DNA of 64,000 bases from Thermohalobaculum sp039028795 (lineage in GTDB: Bacteria; Pseudomonadota; Alphaproteobacteria; Rhodobacterales; Rhodobacteraceae), in the NCBI GenBank assembly GCA_039028795.1, contig JBCCHJ010000026.1:1-64000 (forward strand), written 5' to 3'. Within the stretch, counting starts at the first letter, position 1. The number at the start of each line of letters is the position of its first letter. Position numbers and translations under genes: made by a program. The notes below the pieces were generated by a model, which saw nothing but the letters and a program-made list of their open reading frames with translations, did no database searches and had not been told where the DNA came from. Shown here one piece after another: positions 8,365-16,235 of the stretch.

Positions 8365-9230
8365 CCGAACGTCATATCGAAGACAGCTCGGCCCCGTTGA
8401 TCGAGCATCTGGCCGAACTGCGCAACCGCCTGATGTGGGCGCTCGGTGCATTCGCTGTCTGTATTCTCGCGCTTTTTCCGTTTGCCCAACAGATACTCGA
8501 ATTCCTGACAGCCCCTGCCTGTGAAGTGCTGGTTGATGAAAACGGAGACTGCAAGATCATCGCCACCGATGTGCACGGGATTTTCTTTACACATGTCTCG
8601 GTTTCGATCTTCGGCGGTTTCTGTGTGGCCTTTCCGTTCATAGCTTTTCAGCTTTGGCGCTTCGTAGCGCCGGGCCTTTATAAATCAGAACAATCGGCTT
8701 TCTTGCCATTCCTGATCGCATCGCCGGTCTTGTTTATCGCGGGTGCAGCCTTCGCCTATTACGCCGCGATGCCGCTGGCGATGGATTTCTTCATCGGCTA
8801 CCAGCAAAAAGCTGAAGATGCCGCAAGCCTTGACCTGTCGGTCTTGCCGGACATTCGGTCTTACCTGCGGCTGGCGATGAAGTTCATCATAGTCTTCGGC
8901 CTCTGCTTCCAATTGCCTGTTGCGCTGACGCTGATGGGCAAGGCGGGGCTCTGCACTGCCGAAGGCCTGAAACGAAACCGCAAATACGCCATTGTCGGGA
9001 TACTGGTTGTGGCGGCCATCGCCACCCCGCCGGATGTCTTCAGCCAGATCCTGCTGTTCGGCGTGGTCTACGGGCTCTATGAAGGCTCGATCTTCCTGGT
9101 CCAGATGGTCGAACGAAAGCGCGAAGAAAAATGGCGCGAAGAAGGGTACGATTTCGAGGAAGACGACGATGACGACGACCTCGACGATGATCTGGAAGAC
9201 GAAGAGCCCGCGCCGGAAAAGGGCGCCTGA
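8361..9230 (+). CDS. tatC: Twin-arginine translocase subunit TatC
   Basis: Core Tat receptor that binds the RR signal, a six-helix inner-membrane protein. The N-terminal cytosolic segment SAPLIEHLAELRNRLMWAL is the family hallmark (HLxELRxR). Later landmarks include FPFIAFQLWRFVAPGLY, the SYLRLAMKF segment and AIATPPDVFSQ before the last helix. The length of 289 is longer than the ~250 of E. coli because of a C-terminal cytosolic tail in which about 20 of the last 30 residues are Asp/Glu (EEDDDDDDLDDD then LEDEE). The start overlaps tatB by 4 bp; the DUF815 gene follows after 3 bp. Confidence 0.95.
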   Translation: MTERHIEDSSAPLIEHLAELRNRLMWALGAFAVCILALFPFAQQILEFLTAPACEVLVDENGDCKIIATDVHGIFFTHVSVSIFGGFCVAFPFIAFQLWRFVAPGLYKSEQSAFLPFLIASPVLFIAGAAFAYYAAMPLAMDFFIGYQQKAEDAASLDLSVLPDIRSYLRLAMKFIIVFGLCFQLPVALTLMGKAGLCTAEGLKRNRKYAIVGILVVAAIATPPDVFSQILLFGVVYGLYEGSIFLVQMVERKREEKWREEGYDFEEDDDDDDLDDDLEDEEPAPEKGA

Positions 9231-9233
9231 CCC

Positions 9234-10094
9234 ATGACCGATGATCGGACGGCCGCCGCGCTGGAGCGCATCGCGGCGGCGTTAGAGCGGATCTCTCCAC
9301 CGCCCGTTGCAGCACCAGATTGGGGCCAGGCCACGGTTTGGCAGTGGACGACAGAACCTGATCACCTGGTCCCGGTCACCCAAGTCGCCCGGGTGGATAT
9401 GAGCCTTTTGGTCGGTATCGATGACAAGCGCGACACGCTGATGGACAACACGAGACGGTTCGCGGGCGGCCTGCCGGCGAACAATGCGCTGTTGTCCGGT
9501 GCGCGCGGGACAGGCAAATCCTCGCTTGTCAAAGCAGCCCATGCCACAGCCGCCAAAGAGGCCACGAACCTGCATCTGATCGAGATCCATCGCGAGGACA
9601 TCCCCTCGATCGGACGCCTGATGGACATGGTGCGCGGGCTGGATCATCGGTTCCTGATCTTCTGCGACGATCTCAGCTTCGAAAAGGACGATGCCCACTA
9701 CAAATCGCTGAAAGCGGTTCTTGATGGCGGCGTTGCTGGGCGCCCCGACAATGTGCTTTTTTATGCCACCTCGAACCGGCGCCACCTGATGCCCCGGGAT
9801 ATGAGCGAGAATGAAGAGCGCACGGCAATCAATCAGGGCGAGGCGACCGAAGAAAAGGTCTCGCTGTCCGATCGTTTCGGCATCTGGCTAGGCTTCTATC
9901 CCTGCAATCAGGACGATTTTCTGGCGATGATCCGCGGTTATTGCGACTATTACAGCATTGAAATTTCCGATGAAGATCTCAGGGCCGAAGCCATCGAATG
10001 GTCGCAGATCCGCGGCGCGCGATCCGGCCGGGTTGCTTGGCAATATGTCCAGGACTTGGCAGGGCGCAGGGGCGTAATGCTGCGCTTGGAGTAG
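9234..10094 (+). CDS. DUF815 family P-loop ATPase
   Basis: A 286-residue AAA-type ATPase of the DUF815 family; its role is uncharacterised. The N-terminal ~30 residues form a helical heptad-like segment (AALERIAAALERI). Walker A is GARGTGKSS (about 89-97), Walker B is RFLIFCDDLSFE, and a sensor-like YATSNRRHLMPRD and a SDRFGIWLGF motif follow, all family markers. It starts 3 bp after tatC, so it belongs to the Tat operon transcript, and the tatC-DUF815 neighbourhood recurs in roseobacters. Whether it assists Tat export or is only co-transcribed cannot be told from sequence. Confidence 0.88.
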   Translation: MTDDRTAAALERIAAALERISPPPVAAPDWGQATVWQWTTEPDHLVPVTQVARVDMSLLVGIDDKRDTLMDNTRRFAGGLPANNALLSGARGTGKSSLVKAAHATAAKEATNLHLIEIHREDIPSIGRLMDMVRGLDHRFLIFCDDLSFEKDDAHYKSLKAVLDGGVAGRPDNVLFYATSNRRHLMPRDMSENEERTAINQGEATEEKVSLSDRFGIWLGFYPCNQDDFLAMIRGYCDYYSIEISDEDLRAEAIEWSQIRGARSGRVAWQYVQDLAGRRGVMLRLE

Positions 10095-10136
10095 ACACGC
10101 TCGGCCCCTTCATCTGGCCAAAAATATCTCGAGAGC

Positions 10137-10155
10137 GCGAGAGCAGAGCTCTCGC
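10137..10155. terminator. Hairpin between convergent operons
   Basis: A perfect 8-bp stem GCGAGAGC/GCTCTCGC with an AGA loop sits between the DUF815 gene (+) and the methyltransferase gene (-), followed by a weaker TTCGCCC/GGGC fold. No long T-tract follows on either strand, so bidirectional or factor-assisted termination is an inference from position. Confidence 0.4.
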
Positions 10156-10179
10156 CTTCGCCCGAAGGGCCAAACCCGA

Positions 10180-10737
10180 TCACCTCTTCCGGATGACCAC
10201 CTGCGTATTAGCTGCGAACTGCAGCATAAGCCCGCGCGGATGCGCGCCTAGGATCTCATTCACCGCCCGAACGACCCCGTCATCCCACCATTTCCCCAGC
10301 ATATGATCATCAACGCAGATCAGGCCGCCGGAACGGGTCTTTGAAACCGCCAAGTCCAAATCCGCCCGCACCCCTTCGAAGGCATGATCGCCGTCGACAT
10401 AGATAAAATCCAGATGCTCGTCCGGCATGCTCTCCAAAGCCTCTCCGGAACTCTTCCGATGGATCTGAACCTGCCCGCTCGAAACATGGTCTGCGAACCG
10501 CGCTTGAACAGACCCATAGATCTGCTCAATGTCCTGACCTCTTTCCTTTGAATACCACGCGCTTGCATGATCAGGGTCATCTACCAGCCGCCAGGGATCA
10601 ATCAGATGCAAAAGCCGTGGCTGCGCCGTTTGCAGGATCAGCTCGGAAAAGTTACCTTTCCAAACCCCGATCTCGGCGCCAACAGCGCCTTGCGGCAGCA
10701 TCTTTATGACAAGGGCCCGCGTCTGGGCGTAGCTCAT
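10180..10737 (-). CDS. Class I SAM-dependent methyltransferase
   Basis: A 185-residue Rossmann-fold methyltransferase of the Methyltransf_24 kind. Motif I is GAVGAEIGVWKGNFSE, the acidic loop after strand 2 is LLHLIDPWRL, and HLDFIYVDGDHAFEGV followed by GGLICVDDHM resembles the cephalosporin-hydroxylase/macrocin O-methyltransferase-type core with metal-binding Asp and His. The start MSYAQTRAL at 10737 lies 10 bp after the nlpD-like stop, so it is the last gene of the serS-nlpD run. A longer frame exists upstream, but those residues overlap the end of the previous gene. The substrate is unknown; sugar or small-molecule O-methylation is the usual role. Confidence 0.75.
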   Translation of the reverse strand: MSYAQTRALVIKMLPQGAVGAEIGVWKGNFSELILQTAQPRLLHLIDPWRLVDDPDHASAWYSKERGQDIEQIYGSVQARFADHVSSGQVQIHRKSSGEALESMPDEHLDFIYVDGDHAFEGVRADLDLAVSKTRSGGLICVDDHMLGKWWDDGVVRAVNEILGAHPRGLMLQFAANTQVVIRKR

Positions 10738-10747
10738 ACCCGGGTCA

Positions 10748-12022
10748 TCACAGGAACTGCATGGGATCCAGGCTTTCAGCGCCGCGGCGCACCTCGAAAT
10801 GCATCCGAGGTTCTGCCGGCGCGGCTGCGTTCGAGACAACGCCGATCTGTTGACCGCTTGCGATAATGTCGCCCTTCTTCACCGAAACATCATCGACCCT
10901 GCCATAGACGGTCAGGATCTCGCCGGGATGACGCACCAGCACGATGGTTCCCAATCCGCCCAAAGACTGCGAAACCAGCGCGACCTCGCCATCGGCTGCG
11001 GCAACCACCGGGCTGCCTGCCGGGGCCGCGAAATCGACGCCGTCATTCCGTTGTGCACCTGCGCCTTTATTGAAGCCGATCGCGACGGGCCCCTGAACCG
11101 GGCGACGAAGCTTCAGGTTCCCGGCGCCCGTTGAAGGTTGCGCTGCGGGTGCTGGATCGGTTGTGGCGACAACTTCTTCCGGCAGGTCCTGTGGTGTTTC
11201 GGGGCCAGCATCCTGCACAGGATCAGGCTTCTCGCCCGGCGTCTGATACTGGCTGAGGTCCGGGGACTGCAATTCGCGCCTGCCGGTCGGCTCCGGAGGC
11301 ACAGGTTGGTCGGAACTCGGCGGTGCGCCGAGTGTGCCGTCCTGCTGAATGCCGGTCTGTGACCTCTCGATTGCCGCAGCGGCCAAATCCGGGCTCCAGT
11401 CTGAAGGCTGGGACGGAGGCGCAGGCGATGCTGCCGGTGTTGCTGCAGGAAAAGCTGCATCACCTGTCTGTGCGTCTGCTATCTCTGGACCGGACAGCGA
11501 TCCATCGGTGTTGACACCAACGCCGTCAAGCGGCTGTGCCTCGATGGACGAGGTCGGTGTCGGTGGCGCAGCGATCTGACCGCTTGTCGCTTGCGGTGAC
11601 GTTGCGGCTGCCGTGCCGGTGCCGTATCCGCCCGGGCGCTGCGGCAACACCAGTTCGTCGCCCTGCCGCAAAACGTGGCTCGGTTGCAGGCCGTTATAAG
11701 ATCCCAATTCGGACGCCGACATCCCGACCCGGGCGGCAACATCCGCAACTGTATCGCCGTTTTGTGCGACAGCCGTCTGATAATCGTTATAGGTGACGAT
11801 CCCGCTTGCATCCGGCGTCGATGGTCCAGTGGCCGGGGTCTGCTGTTGTTGTGGCTGCGGCTGCGGTACCGCCTGGCCCGTCGCCGGGTCTGTCCCGCGG
11901 ATCTCTACCTGCGGTTTGCTCTTCGAGCCGGATCCACACGCGGCCAGCAAGGCCAACAGCGAGATGCCGGTGAATTTTCCGGCAGATTTTAGAACGGGGT
12001 GAAGGCCAAACATTGACTTCAT
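10748..12022 (-). CDS. nlpD: NlpD-like LysM/LytM lipoprotein
   Basis: Outer-membrane lipoprotein of 424 residues that probably controls septal peptidoglycan amidases. The signal sequence ends at the lipobox LLAAC (Cys ~29). A Gln/Pro-rich linker follows, then a LysM domain (TVADVAARVGMSASELGSYN, ~90-130), a long low-complexity Pro/Ala region, and a C-terminal LytM (M23) domain from ~300. The zinc site is incomplete: the first ligand position reads NDGVDFAAP where active enzymes have His, and the HxH-side motif is VYGRV...RMHFEV. This degenerate state is known for NlpD/EnvC amidase activators. It lies 24 bp after pcm in the surE-pcm-nlpD order common in proteobacteria. Confidence 0.85.
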   Translation of the reverse strand: MKSMFGLHPVLKSAGKFTGISLLALLAACGSGSKSKPQVEIRGTDPATGQAVPQPQPQQQQTPATGPSTPDASGIVTYNDYQTAVAQNGDTVADVAARVGMSASELGSYNGLQPSHVLRQGDELVLPQRPGGYGTGTAAATSPQATSGQIAAPPTPTSSIEAQPLDGVGVNTDGSLSGPEIADAQTGDAAFPAATPAASPAPPSQPSDWSPDLAAAAIERSQTGIQQDGTLGAPPSSDQPVPPEPTGRRELQSPDLSQYQTPGEKPDPVQDAGPETPQDLPEEVVATTDPAPAAQPSTGAGNLKLRRPVQGPVAIGFNKGAGAQRNDGVDFAAPAGSPVVAAADGEVALVSQSLGGLGTIVLVRHPGEILTVYGRVDDVSVKKGDIIASGQQIGVVSNAAAPAEPRMHFEVRRGAESLDPMQFL

Positions 12023-12046
12023 GACGGTGCCTTTTCGTTGCCTGCC

Positions 12047-12730
12047 CTACCGGATGGGGTCCAATCCTGCGTCATCCGGCATTCCTGCCACCAAGGGCAC
12101 AAAGCGCACCTCGGTCAATTCCCGGTAGTTGAGACCGTTTTCGGTCTTCTCTATTCGGATCAGTTGTTGCACTTCGTCCGACTGTCCAACCGGTAGCACC
12201 ATTATGCCACCTGGTCTCAATTGTTCCAACAGGGTCGATGGCGCGTCCTCGGCAGCGGCGGACAGGATGATCCTGTCAAACGGGGCCTGCTCGGGCCAAC
12301 CACGCGTACCGTCCCCTGTTTTCAACGTGACTGTGGACAAATTCAGTCGCTCCATCCGCGTGCGTGCTGCCTGGGCCAACGCCCGGTGGCGTTCAATGGC
12401 GTATACCCGCCGGGCCAGTCGGGCCAGGATTGCCGCCTGATATCCCGATCCGGCGCCGACCTCCAGAACTTTGCAGCGCGGCGTCACACCCAGCGCCTGG
12501 GTCATGATCCCGACGACCGAGGGCTGCGAGATCGTTTGCCCACAGGCGATCGGCAAAGCGCTGTCCGCATAGGCGCGATCCTCGAACGTGTGTTCCACAA
12601 ATGCTTCGCGCGGGGTCTGTTCAAACGCTGTCAACACCCGGGCATCGGTCACGCCGTGGCGCCGCAAACTGAAGATCAGTTGCATAGTCGCCTCGGCTGT
12701 GGCCGACGGGGATGTCTTCTCGCTCATCAC
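12047..12730 (-). CDS. pcm: Protein-L-isoaspartate O-methyltransferase
   Basis: Repairs age-damaged proteins by methylating isoaspartyl residues with SAM. The 227-residue protein shows the PCMT pattern: REAFVEHTFEDRAYADSALPI, then GQTISQPSVVGIMTQAL (substrate loop), motif I VLEVGAGSGYQAAILA, VYAIER (acidic strand 2 end), the TGDGTRGWPEQAPFDRI region and LRPGGIMVLPVG. The first ATG overlaps the surE stop by 4 bp (12727-12730), so translation is coupled to surE. The surE-pcm pairing is a classical stress-survival unit. Confidence 0.95.
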   Translation of the reverse strand: MMSEKTSPSATAEATMQLIFSLRRHGVTDARVLTAFEQTPREAFVEHTFEDRAYADSALPIACGQTISQPSVVGIMTQALGVTPRCKVLEVGAGSGYQAAILARLARRVYAIERHRALAQAARTRMERLNLSTVTLKTGDGTRGWPEQAPFDRIILSAAAEDAPSTLLEQLRPGGIMVLPVGQSDEVQQLIRIEKTENGLNYRELTEVRFVPLVAGMPDDAGLDPIR

Positions 12731-13509
12731 TGCGGTCCATCCAGCACGGATTGGGCTTGCTGCAGCAGATCTTGCGCCGTCAATTGTGGCCTCAGCGGGG
12801 TGATCGTGGTCCAGCCATCGATCAGCAGACGGGCATCAGAGCCTTCGGGGGCGGAGTCATTCGCCGTCATATGCTGCAAGAACTGATAGGCTCTGCCGTT
12901 TGCTGCAATGTGCTCAGCAACGGCGAAAGTTGCTTGCTGGCGAATACCTTGTCCGCAAACCTTCATGCCGCGTATCTGATCTGCGGTGACTGCCGGAAAG
13001 TTGATGTTGTAGAAGACGGTATCGGTGAACGGCATCTCCAGGACTTTACGCACGGCCTTCGTGCCCATCGCGCGCGTCGCTGCCCAAATGTCCTCGGGGC
13101 CGTCCGGCGGTTTGCGGTAGAACTGGCTCAGCGCAATAGATCGGAACCGGTTTAAGCCGCCCTCCATCGCTGCTCCGGCAGTCCCGGAATAGACCACATC
13201 TTCGGCGATGTTGTGCCCACGATTGACGCCCGACAGGATCAGGTCCGGCGGCGTGTCCTTCAAGACCCTGTGCAGGCCGACCAAAACGCAATCGGCGGGA
13301 TATCCGTCCAGGGAAAAGCGGCGCGGTGCGAGTTCCGTTAACCGGGTCGGCACTGTGTAGGACACGCAATGACCCACGCCCGACCGTTCCTGATCCGGCG
13401 CGACAATCCATACCTCGCCATCAGGCCCCGCTATTTGATGCGCGATCTCTTCTGCCAGGGCCAGGCCAGGTGCGTTTAGGCCATCATCATTCGTCACCAG
13501 TATCCGCAC
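12727..13509 (-). CDS. surE: 5'/3'-nucleotidase SurE
   Basis: Metal-dependent phosphatase acting on nucleoside monophosphates and exopolyphosphate. It has the N-terminal catalytic NDDG (7-10), a metal-binding Ser in APDQERSGVGH, SGVNRGHNIAEDVVYSGTAG (Asn ligand and substrate loop), and a 260-residue length matching the family. The start ATG precedes RILVTNDDG directly. It follows a lipoprotein gene by 144 bp and is translationally coupled to pcm. Confidence 0.95.
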   Translation of the reverse strand: MRILVTNDDGLNAPGLALAEEIAHQIAGPDGEVWIVAPDQERSGVGHCVSYTVPTRLTELAPRRFSLDGYPADCVLVGLHRVLKDTPPDLILSGVNRGHNIAEDVVYSGTAGAAMEGGLNRFRSIALSQFYRKPPDGPEDIWAATRAMGTKAVRKVLEMPFTDTVFYNINFPAVTADQIRGMKVCGQGIRQQATFAVAEHIAANGRAYQFLQHMTANDSAPEGSDARLLIDGWTTITPLRPQLTAQDLLQQAQSVLDGPQ

Positions 13510-13653
13510 ATCCGACTCCCTTGCCCCGGTCTCGGGAAACTGTTTAGGGCGCGGACGGGATCAGGTCCAGCATAGTGCTGGCGATTTGGTGACGAAGCCC
13601 CGGGGTGTGGCCCCAGGGCGGCGTTTTTTCGGTTCGTGTAGCTGCCAGAAGGG

Positions 13654-14487
13654 TCAGCGCGTGCGGTAACTGTTCACCTTGGCGGCGGCTGCCTCGCGCG
13701 CTGCGCGAAGTCCATCCGTGGTGTACGTTCCGGCCTTCAATGTGGCATCGAAGGCGACATTGCCGGGCAGTTGGTCAACCAGGTTGCATCCTTGGACCTT
13801 GCTTTCCTTCAGAACGCATCTTGCGGCCAGCGGGCCGCCGGACGCCATGCGCTGACCAGGATCCCTTGCGATGACATACATCACCTGTGTCTGGGCATTG
13901 CCGCGTGTTTCTGTTCCGACACAGCCCAGCAGGTCCCCGCCCAAATCCCGGCAGTTTTCGGTCGGGTTCTGCTGCAGATTCCGGGTGACTTGCGAAAACT
14001 GAGCCGTCACGCCTTCTGGCGGTGTCCCCAAAAGACCAATTCTGCCATCCAGCAGCGGGTGGCCCAGGTCATCCTGCAGGATCAAAAGACTTGCAGCAAT
14101 CGGCTTGCCGGGGCATCCGCCGCCCGCCGCCGCCTGCGACTGCAGCTCTTTGCGAACAGCTTCCTTATTGATCGGCGGGTTTAGGCTGGATGGGATCGCA
14201 TCGCGGACCGATGGGGCCGGAATGCTCATGGTCGTGGCGCCGACCTGGAAGAAGACCCGCCCATTTGTGTCCTGGGTGCATTGGGCAAGATTCACCCGAT
14301 CCTGGCCCTGCTGTCCCTGGCCCGTCGCCGCCGCGGCGGTTTGCGAATTAGAGGCCGCGGCGGTTTGCGAATTTGAGGCCTCAGCGGCCGGCGTTTCACT
14401 TTCCTGACCGCCATCGGCGCACGCTGCAAGAGCTGCAAGAAGGGTCAGAGAAACTGCTCGAATGAAGTGTCCGGTTAGATCTGTCAT
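13654..14487 (-). CDS. Putative lipoprotein, unknown function
   Basis: A 277-residue predicted lipoprotein. Starting at MTDLTGHFIRA (14487), a hydrophobic stretch SLTLLAALAAC ends in a lipobox Cys, followed by an Ala/Ser/Thr/Gln-rich linker that contains a duplicated ASNSQTAA octapeptide. The remainder has several Cys (AQCTQD, GGGCPG, NCRDLGGDLLGC, ARCVLKE, GCNLVDQ) that could form disulfides in the periplasm. I recognise no domain. The upstream frame extends 34 codons further but lacks signal features. It lies 76 bp after serS and before surE, so co-transcription is possible. Confidence 0.65.
   Translation of the reverse strand: MTDLTGHFIRAVSLTLLAALAACADGGQESETPAAEASNSQTAAASNSQTAAAATGQGQQGQDRVNLAQCTQDTNGRVFFQVGATTMSIPAPSVRDAIPSSLNPPINKEAVRKELQSQAAAGGGCPGKPIAASLLILQDDLGHPLLDGRIGLLGTPPEGVTAQFSQVTRNLQQNPTENCRDLGGDLLGCVGTETRGNAQTQVMYVIARDPGQRMASGGPLAARCVLKESKVQGCNLVDQLPGNVAFDATLKAGTYTTDGLRAAREAAAAKVNSYRTR
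14332..14379. repeat. Two-copy 24-bp tandem repeat inside the lipoprotein linker
   Basis: Units 14332-14355 and 14356-14379 are identical except for one base (A/T at unit position 18). Each encodes the ASNSQTAA octapeptide in the linker after the lipobox. In-frame tandem duplication of a flexible linker can vary by slippage without disturbing the reading frame. Confidence 0.9.
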
Positions 14488-14563
14488 CTCATTTGTCCTG
14501 GATACGCGTATCGTATTGTAACGCGTCGGGTTGATTCTGTCCGTCGTTTCAGCGCGATTGTGA

Positions 14564-15856
14564 TCAGCCGAGCGTCCCGTCCGCCGCAATCTTCGTCTTT
14601 CCGGCCATGTAGCGCTGTAGCTCGGCGGGAATCGCGATGCTGCCGTCCTCCTCCTGGTAGTTCTCCATCACGGCAATCAGCGCCCGGCCGACCGCAACGC
14701 CCGAACCGTTCAGGGTGTGGACGAATTCCGGGCGCTTTTCACCACTGCGCCGAAAACGCGCGTTCATCCGCCGGGCCTGGAAGTCGCCGCAGACGGAGCA
14801 CGAGCTGATTTCCCGATAGGTGTTCTGCCCCGGCAACCAAACCTCGATATCATGGGTCCGCCGGGCGCCAAATCCCATATCACCTGTGCAGAGAACTACA
14901 GTGCGATAGGGTAGGTTCAGTGCTTGCAGGATGGCTTCGGCGCAGCCTGTCATACGGTCCAGTTCAGCCAGGCTGTTTTCGGGCTTGGTGACCGAGACCA
15001 TTTCGACCTTTTCGAACTGATGCTGGCGCAGCATGCCCCTTGTATCCTTGCCGGCGCTGCCGGCTTCCGACCGGAAACACTGCGTCCAGGCGGTGTAGCG
15101 GCGCGGCAGGTATTCTTCGTCCATGATGTGGCCAGAGACGATATTGGTCAGCGTGACCTCGGAAGTCGGGATCAGCCACCAGCCATTCGTGGTCTGATAG
15201 CTGTCTTCCGCGAATTTCGGCAACTGGCCGGTGCCCAGCATCGCCTCGTCCCGAACCAGGACAGGGGTCCAAACCTCGGTCAGCCCGTGATTGTCGACAT
15301 GGGTGTCCAGCATGAACTGGGCCAGGGCCCGGTGCAGCCGGATCAATGCGCCGCTCAGCACGACGAACCGGCTGCCGCTCAGTTTTGCGGCTGTCTCGAA
15401 GTCCATGGCGCCCATGGCCTCGCCAATCTCGAAGTGCTCTTTCGGATCGAACGCGAAGTTCTTCGGCGCGCCCCAGCGGCGCAGTTCGATATTCGCGTCT
15501 TCGTCCTGGCCGTCGGGAACATCCTCCATCGGGGCGTTCGGTATGCCCATCAGGATTTCCGTCAGCCGGGCGTCCTCGGCCTTGGCTTGCTCTTCCAGTT
15601 CGGCGGTTTCAGCTTTCTTGTCAGCGACCAGCTTGCGCAGGCGCTCGAACTCTGCTTCGTCGCCTCTGGTTTTGGCCTGGCCGACCTCTTTCGCAGCGGC
15701 TTTGTTTTCGGCCAGCGCTTGTTCCGAGGCCGTGATCTTTGCCCGGCGTGAGGTGTCGATTGCCAGGATTTCCGCTGAAATAGGCGACAACCCGCGCCGC
15801 GCCAGCATGGCGTCGAAAGCGTCCGGGTTTTCGCGTATCAGGCGGATGTCATGCAT
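14564..15856 (-). CDS. serS: Seryl-tRNA synthetase
   Basis: Class II aminoacyl-tRNA synthetase that charges tRNA-Ser. The N-terminal ~105 residues form the long antiparallel coiled-coil arm that grips the tRNA variable arm (EQALAENKAAAKEVGQAKTR and on). The catalytic core carries motif 2 (YTAWTQCFRSEAGSAGKDT) and motif 3 around LNGSGVAVGRALIAVMENY. The length of 430 is typical. A Cys pair SCSVCGDFQ precedes motif 3, as in the family. The ATG at 15856 opens MHDIRLIRENPDAF, the standard N-terminus. It is the first gene of the run serS-lipoprotein-surE-pcm-nlpD. Confidence 0.97.
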   Translation of the reverse strand: MHDIRLIRENPDAFDAMLARRGLSPISAEILAIDTSRRAKITASEQALAENKAAAKEVGQAKTRGDEAEFERLRKLVADKKAETAELEEQAKAEDARLTEILMGIPNAPMEDVPDGQDEDANIELRRWGAPKNFAFDPKEHFEIGEAMGAMDFETAAKLSGSRFVVLSGALIRLHRALAQFMLDTHVDNHGLTEVWTPVLVRDEAMLGTGQLPKFAEDSYQTTNGWWLIPTSEVTLTNIVSGHIMDEEYLPRRYTAWTQCFRSEAGSAGKDTRGMLRQHQFEKVEMVSVTKPENSLAELDRMTGCAEAILQALNLPYRTVVLCTGDMGFGARRTHDIEVWLPGQNTYREISSCSVCGDFQARRMNARFRRSGEKRPEFVHTLNGSGVAVGRALIAVMENYQEEDGSIAIPAELQRYMAGKTKIAADGTLG

Positions 15857-15962
15857 CGATAATCTCCCTGCTGAATCGGCAGGGGTTATGCATGATCGGA
15901 CCGGGAATGGCCAGACGGATCAGGCCACGCCCTTTGGAAGCGGGTGCCGGGCGGTCAGCGGC

Positions 15963-16235
15963 CTAATTGTTGACGGAAGCGGTGCTGGCCGCAGCGTCCT
16001 CGCGAGAGGGTTCTTCAACCTCGCCCGTGCGATAGGCCTCCACCGCCAGGACAGGCCGGTTGGCGTCCGTCAATGCCGGACGCTGGTCCGGCGGCGTCGG
16101 ATCGATGATGTGCGCCTGCATGTTCTGCCGGACAGCTTCGCCGTGAGGTTTAAGCTCGATCGGCTTCGTATAACGTTGGTCATCGCACGCGCTCAGCGCC
16201 AGCAGAGCCGTGCCCAGGATCAGAGTTCTTACCAT
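15963..16235 (-). CDS. Small CpaD-like pilus lipoprotein
   Basis: A 90-residue lipoprotein: signal MVRTLILGTALLALSAC with the lipobox Cys at 17. The mature part contains PHGEAVRQNMQAHIIDPTPP and RPVLAVEAYRTGEV, which resemble the conserved core of CpaD/RcpB Tad-pilus lipoproteins (G.aVr.n...qi.dP ... a...Y..g), although the protein is much shorter than Caulobacter CpaD. It overlaps the end of cpaC by 7 bp, so it is the last gene of the Tad cluster. Likely an outer-membrane helper for the CpaC secretin; the family call is tentative. Confidence 0.65.
   Translation of the reverse strand: MVRTLILGTALLALSACDDQRYTKPIELKPHGEAVRQNMQAHIIDPTPPDQRPALTDANRPVLAVEAYRTGEVEEPSREDAAASTASVNN

Noticed and set aside
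7402..8451. 349-codon open frame antisense to tatA and tatB
   Set aside because: The opposite strand encodes TatA and TatB with canonical sequences; the frame contains His/Arg-rich nonsense typical of antisense GC-rich DNA.
13597..13629. GC hairpin (13597-13619) followed by TTTTTT on the plus strand
   Set aside because: It looks like a terminator, but there is no plus-strand gene upstream; on the minus strand no T-run follows. I treated it as a chance structure between the lipoprotein gene and surE.
14924..15751. 275-codon open frame antisense to serS
   Set aside because: serS motifs on the minus strand are unambiguous; this frame is a shadow.
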